64,000 nt of DNA from Caballeronia glathei (GTDB lineage: Bacteria > Pseudomonadota > Gammaproteobacteria > Burkholderiales > Burkholderiaceae), in contig NZ_JFHC01000027.1 of assembly GCF_000698595.1 (NCBI RefSeq), positions 1-64,000 of the forward strand. Direction: 5' to 3'. A program made the position numbers and the translations under genes. This document shows positions 35,322 to 44,334 of this stretch, in pieces. Within the stretch, counting starts at the first letter, position 1, and each line of letters opens with the position of its first letter. The notes under the pieces are model-generated. The model saw only the letters and a list, made by a program, of their open reading frames with translations, was not told where the DNA came from and did no database searches.

Positions 35322-36569
35322 CTAGCGCCGCACGACCCGCGTCGTGCGTGCGACCTTGTCCACGGCAAGGCGTATCGCGTCGATGAGCGCACGCGCGGCG
35401 GGCGACGGCGTGCCGCCCGCGCGCACGATGAGCCCGATGTCCCTGCGCGTGTTCTGCATGGCGATGTCGAGCGCGACGAGCTGGGCCGACTCGCGCTCGT
35501 AATACAGCTGCTGAGCGGACACTGCCGCGAGCATGTCGGATTGCAGCAGCACGCCGCGAATGATCGCGAGGTCGGCGGTTTCGACGCTCGGCATCGGGGC
35601 CTTCAGCCGCGCTCGCTTGAAGAGCGCTTCGAACAGGCCGCGCGCGGGCGAGTGGCTGCGCGGCAGAATCCATTGGGCCGACGCGATGTCCCTGAGCGCG
35701 AGTGCGCGCACGCTCGCGAGCGGGTGATCGCGGCGAGCGAGCACGACGAGGTCATCCGACATGAGCCGCTCGTTTACGAGGCCGCTTGCCGCATCGTTCG
35801 CGCGCAGCGCGCCGAGGACGAAATCGATGTCGCCTGCACGCAATCCGGCGACCAGCGTTTCATAGGCGCTTTCGTCCGTCACGATCCGCACGCCCGGATA
35901 TTGCGCCGCGACGCGCGCGACGGCCTCCGGCAACAGCAATGTCCGCCCGAGCGGAAGGGCACCCACCGTCACATGACCCTGAATGCTGCCGCGCAGTGCG
36001 GCGATGTCGTCGGGAATATGACGCAACTCGTTCAGTGCGCGTCGCACGTGCAGCAGGAACGTCTCGCCTTCGCTCGTGAGCAGCAGGCCGCGCGGGCTCC
36101 GGTAGAAAAGCTGCATGCCCGCGCCGCTTTCCATGATGCGGATCGCGCTGCTCACCGCAGGCTGGCTGATCCCGAGCGTTTGCGCGGCACTGGGCATGTG
36201 CCGGTGCCGCGCAAGCGCAGAAAACAGCTGCAGCCGCCGTGTGTTCAGCAGATAGGCGGGCAGCGTGCCTTCGGCGACGGAGCGCCTGCGCGACTGGCGC
36301 GCTGCGCACCATTGCGCCAGTTCTTCCAGCTCGGCGAAGATGCGCTCGCAGCGCTCGATCACGACGCGCCCCGCAGGCGTCGGAAGCATGCCCGAGGAGC
36401 GGCGTTCGAACAGGGTTTCGCCGACGGCTGTCTCAAGCTCCTGGAGGGAGCGCGTGACCGCCGACTGCGCGCGATACAGCGCTGAAGCCGCGCGCGTCGC
36501 GCTGCCGGTCTGCGCCACCAGCCTGAATGCGCGCAGGTAGGCGAGGTTGAGCAGTTCGGGATTACCCAT
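35322..36569 (-). CDS. LysR-type regulator with two tandem HTH domains
   Basis: 415 residues, over 100 longer than normal LysR proteins. Residues about 7-66 form one LysR winged helix (TRAASALYRAQSAVTRSLQE is its recognition region) and about 107-166 a second (PSAAQTLGISQPAVSSAIRI), followed by a single complete sensor domain. Both HTH domains keep the conserved wing turn (LFERRSSGMLPTPAGR; LFYRSPRGLLLTSEGE). It lies convergent with the galBCD operon and divergent from ligBA, so it probably controls both, sensing gallate, protocatechuate or an intermediate. Confidence 0.87.
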   Translation of the reverse strand: MGNPELLNLAYLRAFRLVAQTGSATRAASALYRAQSAVTRSLQELETAVGETLFERRSSGMLPTPAGRVVIERCERIFAELEELAQWCAARQSRRRSVAEGTLPAYLLNTRRLQLFSALARHRHMPSAAQTLGISQPAVSSAIRIMESGAGMQLFYRSPRGLLLTSEGETFLLHVRRALNELRHIPDDIAALRGSIQGHVTVGALPLGRTLLLPEAVARVAAQYPGVRIVTDESAYETLVAGLRAGDIDFVLGALRANDAASGLVNERLMSDDLVVLARRDHPLASVRALALRDIASAQWILPRSHSPARGLFEALFKRARLKAPMPSVETADLAIIRGVLLQSDMLAAVSAQQLYYERESAQLVALDIAMQNTRRDIGLIVRAGGTPSPAARALIDAIRLAVDKVARTTRVVRR

Positions 36570-37091
36570 TCAAAGTCTCCATGGCGTCACGCCGCGCCCG
36601 CGATCAGATGCAGCGCGTATTGGTGGCTATGGGCGAAGACCTGCAGCACGAACGGGCGCTGTATTCGAGGCTTCGCCGAAGGCGGGAGCGACCGTTGGCC
36701 GGGTGGTTTCATTCATCGCGAGTCGTCTGGATCTGCGTCCGAGTATAGCGGCCCGAGGCGGCTCGGGAAAGCTCGAAGGCCCTTCATGCGATGTCGTTCT
36801 TCGGCCATCGAATCCATTTATCGGCATGTGTGAGGGAAGTGCTCATGACGGCGCCCCGCGAGGCATGTGCCGGCTGCCGTCAGCGCCTTGATGCGTCGAG
36901 CCGGAAGCGCCCTCAACAACTATTCGTTGCGCAGATTACGACCGATTAGCCTGCCTTATCGGGTTTTGTACGAGCAAACCGTGCTATTGCCAAACTTGCC
37001 CATTCCGGTAATTTGCTATTCAGAGACGGCCGGGGCGCCATCTGATTTGCAGGCGCTTCTCGCAACGCACATTGATACGCAAGGGACTGAC
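36570..37091. promoter_or_regulatory. Divergent control region, LysR gene / ligBA
   Basis: 522 bases with no gene. At 36962-36980, GGTTTTG and CAAACC form an interrupted inverted repeat with LysR spacing (contains TTTG-N6-CAAA), 110 bases before ligB. This is the best candidate binding site of the two-HTH LysR protein. AGGGA at about 37082 is the ligB ribosome site. Confidence 0.45.
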
Positions 37092-37937
37092 ATGGCAAGA
37101 ATCATCGGTGGCATCGGCACCTCTCACGTGCCGACAATAGGCGCGGCCTACGACAACGAGAAGCAGAACGACCCTGCATGGGCGCCTCTCTTCAAAGGAT
37201 ACGAACCGGTCGCCGAATGGCTGGCCGAGAAGCAGCCGGACGTGATGGTGATGTTCTACAACGACCATGCGAACAGCTTCTTCTTCGATTGCTATCCCAC
37301 GTTCGCGCTCGGTGTGTCGCCGAATCACGAATTCGCGGACGAGGGCGCGGGCAAGCGTCCGCTGCCCGGCATCGCCGGTCATCCGGAACTCGCGATTCAC
37401 ATCGGCGAGCAGATGATCTCCGACGAGTTCGACCTGACGATCTTTCAGGAGCGCCCGCTCGACCACGGCTGCAATTCGCCGCTTTCCCTGATGCTGCCTC
37501 ATGCGGGCGGCTGGCCGCTCGCGCTCGTTCCGATGGAAGTGAACGTGCTGCAATACCCGCTGCCGACGGCAAACCGCTGCTATCGGCTTGGTCAGTCGCT
37601 GCGCCGTGCGGTGGAGTCGTATCCCGAGGATCTGAAGGTGGTGGTGGTCGGCACGGGCGGGCTGTCTCACCAGGTACACGGAGAGCGCAGCGGCTTCAAC
37701 AATACCGATTGGGACACCGAGTTCCTGGATCTCATCGTGCGCGACCCGCAGCGGCTCGCCGCAATGAAGCATGTGGACTACGTGCGGCTCGGCGGCGCCG
37801 AGAATGTCGAGACGATCATGTGGCTCGCGATGCGCGGCGCACTCGCGCCGAACATCAGGGAACTCCATCGCAACTATTATCTGGCGACGAGCACGGCGAT
37901 GGCCGTGACGCTTTACGAGGACGAGGTGCCGCAATGA
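37092..37937 (+). CDS. ligB: Gallate/protocatechuate 4,5-dioxygenase, large (beta) subunit
   Basis: 281 residues; class III extradiol ring-cleavage dioxygenase. The non-haem iron ligands are His in GGIGTSHVPTIGAA and His in MFYNDHANSF, with an acidic ligand near the C-terminus (RLGGAENVETIMW region). The general base His is in VVVGTGGLSHQVHGER. With LigA it splits protocatechuate or gallate between C4 and C5. The small-subunit gene overlaps by four bases. No LigC or LigI gene is present, which favours gallate as substrate. Confidence 0.9.
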   Translation: MARIIGGIGTSHVPTIGAAYDNEKQNDPAWAPLFKGYEPVAEWLAEKQPDVMVMFYNDHANSFFFDCYPTFALGVSPNHEFADEGAGKRPLPGIAGHPELAIHIGEQMISDEFDLTIFQERPLDHGCNSPLSLMLPHAGGWPLALVPMEVNVLQYPLPTANRCYRLGQSLRRAVESYPEDLKVVVVGTGGLSHQVHGERSGFNNTDWDTEFLDLIVRDPQRLAAMKHVDYVRLGGAENVETIMWLAMRGALAPNIRELHRNYYLATSTAMAVTLYEDEVPQ

Positions 37938-38293
37938 ATCCCCAACTGACGGGCATCGAGGAGCTGACGGGGACCTACCCGTTCGACATTCGCCAAAGCA
38001 TCAAGGCGCTGCGCCTGAACCGCTTCTTCTGGCAGATGCGCGAGCACGAGGCGCGTGAGCGCTGGCTGAATGAGCGCAGCAGCGCCTACGACGCGGCAGG
38101 CCTGACCGGCGAGGAGCGCGCGCTGGTGGACAACACCGACTGGCTCGGGCTCGTGCGCTACGGCGTGTCCTTCTTCGTGCTCGAGAAGTTCGCGCGTGTC
38201 GTGAAGATCAGCAATCTCGGCATGTACGCATCGATGCGCGGCGAGACCCTCGAAGCGTTTCTCAGGACGCGCAACGTGCCGGGCGCGGCCTAG
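37934..38293 (+). CDS. ligA: Protocatechuate/gallate 4,5-dioxygenase, small (alpha) subunit
   Basis: 119 residues of the LigA fold, all-helical: TYPFDIRQSIKALRLNRFFW near the start, then LTGEERALVDNTDWLGLVRY and a C-terminal NLGMYASMRGETLEAFL. In the LigAB enzyme LigA caps the active site of LigB. ATGA overlap with ligB. Confidence 0.9.
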   Translation: MNPQLTGIEELTGTYPFDIRQSIKALRLNRFFWQMREHEARERWLNERSSAYDAAGLTGEERALVDNTDWLGLVRYGVSFFVLEKFARVVKISNLGMYASMRGETLEAFLRTRNVPGAA

Positions 38294-38401
38294 CGTCCCG
38301 CGTGCCCGGCGCGGAAGCTCACATCCGGGCGTGATCGCACACTGGCGCGCAATCAATCAATCGCGCCCTGTCAGTCTGAACGGCTTTATGGAGATTTTTC
38401 G

Positions 38402-39013
38402 ATGCTGGACGCAAAGGTCCTCGCAGTGCTCGACATCTATCACGCAAGGATGTCGGAAGAACGCAAAACCCGGCCCGCGAACCCCTCGGCCGCCGCCCTC
38501 GACGACCGGCTGCTCGCGGTCGGACCGGATACCGGTCAACTGCTCAACATCCTGGCGAAAAGCCAGAAGGCGCCGGCCATCCTGGAGCTAGGCACCTCCT
38601 ACGGCTATTCCGCGATATGGCTGGCAGACGCGGCCCGCGCGGCCGGCGGCCGCCTCGTCACGATGGAGCTGCACGACTACAAGTCCGACTATGCGCGGCA
38701 AATGTCGGTATAGGCGGGCCTTGCCGGCCATGTCGATTTCGAGGTGGGCGATGCCGTGAGCATGATCGCCGGCCTGCCTCACGGTATCGACTTCGTGCTG
38801 GTCGATCTCTGGAAAGACCTGTATGTGCCGTGTCTCGAAGCGCTCTATCCGAAGCTCAACGCGGGCGCGATCATCGTCGCGGACAACATGATTCTTCCCG
38901 GCGGCGAAGCGGTTAACCGGTACGCCCGGGCCGTGCGTTCGAAGCCCGGGATGTCGGGCATACGGGTGCCGGTCGGATCGGGCCTCGAGATAAGCCGCTT
39001 TGGCGGCGACTGA
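38402..39013 (+). pseudogene. SAM-dependent O-methyltransferase interrupted by an in-frame TAG
   Basis: Class I methyltransferase of the catechol/caffeoyl-CoA O-methyltransferase family. The first 103 codons include the SAM-binding motif ILELGTSYGYSAIWLA and MELHDYKSDYARQMSV; codon 104 is TAG; then, in the same frame, AGLAGHVDFEVGDAVSMIAG and DFVLVDLWKDLYVPCLEALY complete the fold to 203 codons. Reading through gives a full-length family member, so one base change (from AAG, CAG or GAG) is the simplest cause. GGAG lies eight bases before the ATG. It sits 108 bases after ligA and may have handled methoxylated aromatics. Confidence 0.85.
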
Positions 39014-39119
39014 GCGCGGGCTGGAGCGGCGCATTCCGCCAGCGTCAGCAGCCGCAGCCGCGAACGAGGCCGTAGGCAGCTCCGTCCCGCCGGCTTGCAC
39101 TCATCCGGCGTAGACGGGG

Positions 39120-39821
39120 TCACGCATGCGGCTTCCCGGGCAGGCGCTGCCCGAGGTGCTTGCGCGCCGCGGGGCTGAGCACCCCGCCGAAGAACAGATC
39201 CAGCGCCTTCTCCAATGCCTCGCGCGGCGCGAGGTGCGTTCTTGCGAGCAGCGCCGGATCGTGGACGCCTCGCGCCACCTGCAGCCAGTATTCCGCAAGG
39301 AAGGTCACGTCGATATCCGCGCGGATCATCCCCTGCTCGATGCCGAGCTGCATCACGCGGCCGAACACGGTCGGAATATTGCGTTCCTTGATGGCCTGGA
39401 TCTCGTCGAAAAGCTGCGGCGCGAAGCGGTTCAGGTCCCGCAGAAAGTCGGGGGACATGACGCCCACATGATCGGCGACCGTGCGCAGCAGGCGTTCGAG
39501 CTTTTCGGGGAACCGCCCGGGGCCGTCCAGTATGGCCGAGACCTGACGGCGGATGGAAACGCCCGTTGCCGCGATGATCGCGGCAACCATCGCGTCCTTC
39601 GACGGGAAGTGCACGTAGAGCGTCTTTTTGCTCATGCCGAGCGCGAGCGCCAGCCGGTCCATCGTCAGGCCACTATAGTGATCCCGAAACAGTATTTCGC
39701 GTGCGGCGGCGAGGATGGTACCGGCCGGCCCTTCGTCGAAGTCGACAGGAGGGAAAGATAACGGCGATGTTGCGATTTTGGTTTCCTCGCATGGGCAAGA
39801 GTTCGGGGGCGCATCCTGCAT
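39120..39821 (-). CDS. TetR-family transcriptional regulator
   Basis: 233 residues. HTH in ILFRDHYSGLTMDRLALALG and MSKKTLYVHFPSKDAMV, preceded by an unusual 25-residue N-terminal tail with Cys (NSCPCEE). The ligand domain (C-terminal ~150 residues) is helical and of the AcrR/TetR_C type. Its ATG directly abuts the stop of the NodT gene (TGAATG), so it is the last gene of the efflux operon and probably its repressor; a matching palindrome lies before the first gene at 44500-44527. Confidence 0.87.
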   Translation of the reverse strand: MQDAPPNSCPCEETKIATSPLSFPPVDFDEGPAGTILAAAREILFRDHYSGLTMDRLALALGMSKKTLYVHFPSKDAMVAAIIAATGVSIRRQVSAILDGPGRFPEKLERLLRTVADHVGVMSPDFLRDLNRFAPQLFDEIQAIKERNIPTVFGRVMQLGIEQGMIRADIDVTFLAEYWLQVARGVHDPALLARTHLAPREALEKALDLFFGGVLSPAARKHLGQRLPGKPHA

Positions 39822-41282
39822 TCACGGTCGGCCCGCCAGCGACGCCGCATCCAGGCCGCCGCCCAGCGCCTGAAAGAGCGCGGCTGTATCGGTGAGCCGG
39901 TCGGCATGTGCGCGGGTTCGATCGAGTGCCGTCTGGAGGACCTGCCGCTGCGCGTCGAGCAAGCCGAACTGGCTGACGCCGCCCGCCGCATACTGCGCCC
40001 GAGCGATCTCGAAGCTGGCTTGCGCCTGTTGCGCCGCGTCGTCGCGTGCGTGGAGTTCGCGGGCGTCGTTCTGAAGCGCGGTCAGCGTGTCCGCCACCTG
40101 TTGAAGCGACTGAAGCACGGTTTGCTGATAGCCCGCCAGGGAGGCATCGTAAGCCGCCTCCGCGGAGCGCTTCCTCGCGCGCAGTTCTCCACCGTGGAAA
40201 AGCGGCTGCGTGAGATTCAGCCCGATGTTCCAGATGTTCAGTCCGTTCACCACGTCCTGGATGCTCGTGCGCTGGGAGCCGATTCCCGCGGATAGCGAAA
40301 ACTGCGGATACAGGTTGGCCGTCGCGACGCCGACATTCGCGCTCGCCTGATGCAGCAATGCCTCGGATGCGCGTATGTCCGGGCGTTCGCGCGCGAGCGT
40401 CGATGGCAAGGTGAGCGGAATGTGTTCGGGCAGATGAAGCGATGCGAGCGTGAGTTCATCGAAGTTCGCCTGCGACGGCGCGCGCCCGAGGAGAATGGCC
40501 AGCTGATGATCGGCCTGAGCGAGCTGGGTTGCAAGCGGCGGCAGCGAGGCGCGTGTTTGCGCGAACAGGGTCCGCTGGCTGCGTACGTCGAGTTCCGATA
40601 CGCCGCCCGCCGCATGACGCGCTTCCATGATGGACAACTGTTGCGCCTGGGCGTCGGCGAGACGCCGCGTCAGCGCAATCTGCTCCTGAAGCGATGCGCG
40701 CCGCACGGCGCCCGACACGACGTTTCCTGCGATCGACAGGCGGGCCGCGTCGAACTGGAACCCTTCATAGTCGACTTGCGCCATCGCTGCTTCGAGCGCG
40801 CGCCGGTTACCGCCGAAGATGTCGAACGTATAGGACACGCTGACCGAAGCGTTGAAGAGCGAGAACGGTCCGGGGTTCGGCACGTCGGGCACGCCGAACG
40901 CTGCGGGGTCCACTCGCTGCCGCGAGCCCGATATCGCTGCGTCGACACTCGGGAACCGTGTGGCGCCGGCCTGCGCGTTGTAGGTCTCGCGCGCTTCGAT
41001 CAGTTTCGCGCGGGCTTGCGCAAGCGTCGGGCTTTGCCGCAGGGCTTCGTCCACGAGACGGTCGAGCGCGTCGGAGCGAAACTGCGTCCACCACATCGGC
41101 GTGGCGTGCCCGGCGGCGGTGAATGTCTGCGCCGAACCGCCCGCGCCATCGGCCGCCGCGGTGGCGTGGGGCGCGGCGTCGCGGGTGTAGGTCGGGGTTT
41201 CGGGCGCGGCTGGTGTGTGGAAGTCGGGGCCGACCGCGCACCCGGACAGGGCGACGATCGACAGAAGCGCGAGGTGTTTCAT
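39822..41282 (-). CDS. NodT-family outer-membrane efflux lipoprotein
   Basis: 486 residues. Lipoprotein signal MKHLALLSIVALSGC with the lipobox Cys, then AVGPDFHTP, the standard OprM/NodT start. Two TolC-type repeats of coiled-coil helices follow (e.g. RLADAQAQQLSIMEARHAAG and LQQVADTLTALQNDARELHA). Forms the outer-membrane channel for the HlyD/ABC system encoded just upstream. Stop and TetR start abut. Confidence 0.9.
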   Translation of the reverse strand: MKHLALLSIVALSGCAVGPDFHTPAAPETPTYTRDAAPHATAAADGAGGSAQTFTAAGHATPMWWTQFRSDALDRLVDEALRQSPTLAQARAKLIEARETYNAQAGATRFPSVDAAISGSRQRVDPAAFGVPDVPNPGPFSLFNASVSVSYTFDIFGGNRRALEAAMAQVDYEGFQFDAARLSIAGNVVSGAVRRASLQEQIALTRRLADAQAQQLSIMEARHAAGGVSELDVRSQRTLFAQTRASLPPLATQLAQADHQLAILLGRAPSQANFDELTLASLHLPEHIPLTLPSTLARERPDIRASEALLHQASANVGVATANLYPQFSLSAGIGSQRTSIQDVVNGLNIWNIGLNLTQPLFHGGELRARKRSAEAAYDASLAGYQQTVLQSLQQVADTLTALQNDARELHARDDAAQQAQASFEIARAQYAAGGVSQFGLLDAQRQVLQTALDRTRAHADRLTDTAALFQALGGGLDAASLAGRP

Positions 41283-41294
41283 GGCGGCGTATTC

Positions 41295-42437
41295 CTAGTC
41301 GAGCGTGCGCCGATAAAAGCGCAGCGCGATGCCCATGACGATGACCGTGAAGAGCGCCATCGGCCAGACCGACGGCCACAGGTCTTCCCAGCCGTTGCCC
41401 TTGAGCACGATGCCTCGAATCAGCCGGTTGAAGTAGGTGAGCGGCAGCAGATTGCCGATGAACTGCGCCCACGCCGGCATGCCGGAGAACGGAAACATGA
41501 ACCCGGAGAGCAGGATGTTGGGCAGGAAGTAGAACACGGTCAGCTGCATCGCCTGCAGCTGGTTCCGGGCGAGCGAGGACAGCGTGATGCCGACCGTGAG
41601 ATTCGCCGCGATGAACAGCAGCGCGGAGAGATAGATCGCGATTGCGCTGCCGACAAACGGAACGTGAAAGACGAAGCGCGTTGCGACAAGAATGATCGAT
41701 GCCTGGATCAGGCCGATGATCACGTAGGGCACGATCTTGCCGGTCATGACTTCCACGGGGAGCACGGGCGTTGCGAGCAGGTTTTCCATCGTGCCGCGCT
41801 CGCGTTCCCGCGTGATCGCAAGGCCGGTCATCATCACGAGCGTCATCGTCAGTATCACGCCCATCAGGCCGGGCACGACGTTGTACTGTGTGATTCCCTC
41901 GGGGTTGTACAGGTTGTGAACCTTCACGTCGAATGCGGCCGGGGCGCCGTTCAGATGCGCGAGCGCGCCGGTGAGGTCCTTGTCGGCGACAGGCTGCACG
42001 AGGCCGGACAGCGCGGCGACGGCGGTGTTCGTGGCGGTCGGGTCCGTGGCGTCTGCCTCCACGAGCAGCGATGGACGTTCGCCGCGGATCAGCTTCTTCG
42101 AGAAGTCGACGGGCACGTTCAGCACAAACTGCACGCGTCCCTGAGCGAGCGCGCGACGGCCCGCTTGCTCGTCAGGCAGCGTCTCGACAAAGTTGAAATA
42201 GGCGGAGTTCTTCATCGCGGCGATGAAGCTGCGCGAAAAGGCGCTGTTGTCGCCGATGATGACGGCCGTCGGCATGTGCTTCGGGTCGGTATTGATCGCG
42301 AAGCCGAACAGGGCGAGCTGGATGATGGGCAGCCCCACGATCATGCCGAACGTGACGCGGTCGCGTCGCAACTGAAGGAACTCCTTGAGGACGATGCTCC
42401 ACCAGCGCGTTGCCGAGAACATGACGCGTTCGGTCAC
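41295..42437 (-). CDS. ABC-2 type permease (YhhJ/YbhR-like)
   Basis: 380 residues. One N-terminal membrane helix (VTFGMIVGLPIIQLALFGFA), a periplasmic domain of about 150 residues, then five membrane helices in the C-terminal half, with GLAITRERERGTMENLLATP, the ABC-2 signature. GTG at 42437 overlaps the ATPase stop (GTGA) and has GGAG nine bases before, so it is preferred to the ATG at 42422. Exports drugs or other small molecules with the ATPase, adaptor and NodT channel. Confidence 0.88.
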   Translation of the reverse strand: MTERVMFSATRWWSIVLKEFLQLRRDRVTFGMIVGLPIIQLALFGFAINTDPKHMPTAVIIGDNSAFSRSFIAAMKNSAYFNFVETLPDEQAGRRALAQGRVQFVLNVPVDFSKKLIRGERPSLLVEADATDPTATNTAVAALSGLVQPVADKDLTGALAHLNGAPAAFDVKVHNLYNPEGITQYNVVPGLMGVILTMTLVMMTGLAITRERERGTMENLLATPVLPVEVMTGKIVPYVIIGLIQASIILVATRFVFHVPFVGSAIAIYLSALLFIAANLTVGITLSSLARNQLQAMQLTVFYFLPNILLSGFMFPFSGMPAWAQFIGNLLPLTYFNRLIRGIVLKGNGWEDLWPSVWPMALFTVIVMGIALRFYRRTLD

Positions 42438-43378
42438 GATGATGCTCCGAAGTTGTCCTTCGAGTGGCTCATCAGATAGATGAACACGTCTTCGAGTCCG
42501 GTGGCGATGCGTTCGATGCGCAGCGGCGTGCCGTCCGTCGCCTGTCTGACCGCGCGTTCGAGCGCGGCATGATCGCTGCCGCTCACGTGCAGCGCCGAGC
42601 CGAACACGACGGTCTGATCGATGCCGGGCGTCTTGCGCAGTTGTTCGGACAGCGTGCTCAGGTGTTCGCCGTGGATCGCCCAGGTTTCGAGGTCTTGCGA
42701 TTCGATCACCTCGCTCGCCGTCCCCTTGGCGAGCAGCTTGCCGTATGCGATATAGGCGAGCTTGTGGCAGCGTTCGGCTTCGTCCATGTAATGCGTGCTG
42801 ACGAGCACGGAAATGCCGCTCGCCGCGAGCCGGTGAAGTTCTTCCCAGAAGTCGCGCCGCGCCGTCGGATCGACGCCGGCGGTCGGTTCGTCGAGCAGCA
42901 GCAGCCTGGGTTCGTGCAGCATGCATGCAGCCAGTGCAAGCCGCTGTTTCCAGCCTCCGGACAGCGAACCGGTGAGCTGGCTCGCGCGGGTCTCAAGGCC
43001 GAGCGCTTCGAGCGACCGGTCGACGGCTTCCCGGCGATTGCGCATCTGATAGATGCGCGCGACGAAGTCGAGATTCTCCCGGATGGTCAGGTCTTCCCAA
43101 TACGAGAAGCGCTGCGTCATGTAGCCGACATTGCGCTTGATCTGCGCACTCTCGCGGCGGATGTCGTACCCGAGGCACGTGCCCGTGCCCGAATCGGGAG
43201 TGAGCAGGCCGCACATCAGGCGGATGGATGTCGTCTTGCCGCTGCCGTTCGGGCCGAGAAAACCGAATATCTCGCCGCGGCCGACCTGAAGGGAGACATC
43301 GTTGACGACGTGCTTGTCGCCGAAATGCTTGTTCAGGTTCTGCACGTCGATGACGTATTCCTGTGTGGACGCATTCAT
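42434..43378 (-). CDS. ABC transporter ATPase (ABC-2 exporter)
   Basis: 314 residues. Walker A FGFLGPNGSGKTTSIR, signature LSGGWKQRLALAACMLH, Walker B RLLLLDEPTAGVDP, switch His in VLVSTHYMDEAE, in the order of the drug-exporting CcmA/DrrA group. The C-terminal ~80 residues are a regulatory extension of this group. ATGA overlap with the HlyD gene. Confidence 0.9.
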   Translation of the reverse strand: MNASTQEYVIDVQNLNKHFGDKHVVNDVSLQVGRGEIFGFLGPNGSGKTTSIRLMCGLLTPDSGTGTCLGYDIRRESAQIKRNVGYMTQRFSYWEDLTIRENLDFVARIYQMRNRREAVDRSLEALGLETRASQLTGSLSGGWKQRLALAACMLHEPRLLLLDEPTAGVDPTARRDFWEELHRLAASGISVLVSTHYMDEAERCHKLAYIAYGKLLAKGTASEVIESQDLETWAIHGEHLSTLSEQLRKTPGIDQTVVFGSALHVSGSDHAALERAVRQATDGTPLRIERIATGLEDVFIYLMSHSKDNFGASS

Positions 43379-44334
43379 TGCAGTGTCACCGTGACGGGCT
43401 GGCCCGGATGAAGACTCGGTGCATCGGCGATCGACGGATGCGCCTCGACCATGAAGACCAGCTTCGAGCGGCTTTCGTTGCTGTAGATGACGGGCGGCGT
43501 GTATTCGGCCTTGTTCGACACATACGTGATCTTCGCGGGCACGTCGCGCGCGCAGCCATCGCAGTGCACGGTCAGCGACTGGCCGGCGGCGATGCGCCCG
43601 ACAATCGCCTCGGGCACGAAGAGCCGCACTTTGACGTTCTGCGGCGGCAGCATCTCGACGACCGGGCTGCCCGCCTTCACCCATTCCCCCACGCGATACA
43701 GCGTGTCGTAGACGAGCCCCTGAGCCGGCGCGGCAACCCGTTTCTGATCGAGTTTCCATTGCGCTTGCGTGACAACCGCCTGCGCGGCCGCAACCTGCGC
43801 GCTCTGCGCTGCGAGTTGCTGCGAGCGGCCCGGCAGGCGCGCCACTTCCACCTGATTCGTCAGTTCGCGAACCTGGGCCGAGGTTGCGTCGGCGTTGGCG
43901 CGCGAATCGTCGAGTTGCGCCTTCGGGATGCCGCCTGCGGCGAACTGCGCCTGGTCGCGTGTCAGTTGCAGCGATGCCTTGCGGGCGTTGGCTACGGCCT
44001 CGGCGAGCTGCGCGCGAACGACATTGACTTCCGGTGTCCGCTTGCCTGTTTCGATGTCCGCCAGTTGAGCGCGTGCCGTGGCGAGTTGCTGTTGTGCCTG
44101 CCGCAGGGCGGCGGTTTCATCGACCGATTCCAGTTCGAAGAGCGGCGTGTCCGCCTGCACGGTCTGTCCGCGTGCGACGGCCAGTTGCGTGAGTTCGCCC
44201 GATTGCGATGACGAGAGATACACGAACTCGCCCTCGACGTAGCCTTGAAACGCGTTCGGGTCCTGACGGGAGCAACCCGCCAGCAAGGCGACGCAAAGCG
44301 GGAAGGCGATCGCGGCGTACGGCAGGCGGCTCAT
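43375..44334 (-). CDS. HlyD-family periplasmic adaptor, lipoprotein
   Basis: 319 residues, YbhG/YhiI-like. Signal with lipobox LCVALLAGC near residue 21, lipoyl half QGYVEGEFVYLSSSQSGELT, a long coiled coil rich in Gln/Ala (QAQQQLATARAQLADIETGK onward) and a C-terminal barrel with VRLFVPEAIVGRI. First gene of the operon HlyD-ATPase-permease-NodT-TetR. GGAG seven bases before ATG 44334; the open frame to 44751 is not used. Confidence 0.88.
   Translation of the reverse strand: MSRLPYAAIAFPLCVALLAGCSRQDPNAFQGYVEGEFVYLSSSQSGELTQLAVARGQTVQADTPLFELESVDETAALRQAQQQLATARAQLADIETGKRTPEVNVVRAQLAEAVANARKASLQLTRDQAQFAAGGIPKAQLDDSRANADATSAQVRELTNQVEVARLPGRSQQLAAQSAQVAAAQAVVTQAQWKLDQKRVAAPAQGLVYDTLYRVGEWVKAGSPVVEMLPPQNVKVRLFVPEAIVGRIAAGQSLTVHCDGCARDVPAKITYVSNKAEYTPPVIYSNESRSKLVFMVEAHPSIADAPSLHPGQPVTVTLQ

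Noticed and set aside
40350..42479. 709-codon plus-strand open frame over the NodT and ABC-2 permease genes
   Set aside because: Arg/Glu/His-rich composition typical of antisense reading of GC-rich membrane protein genes; no start signal or domain.
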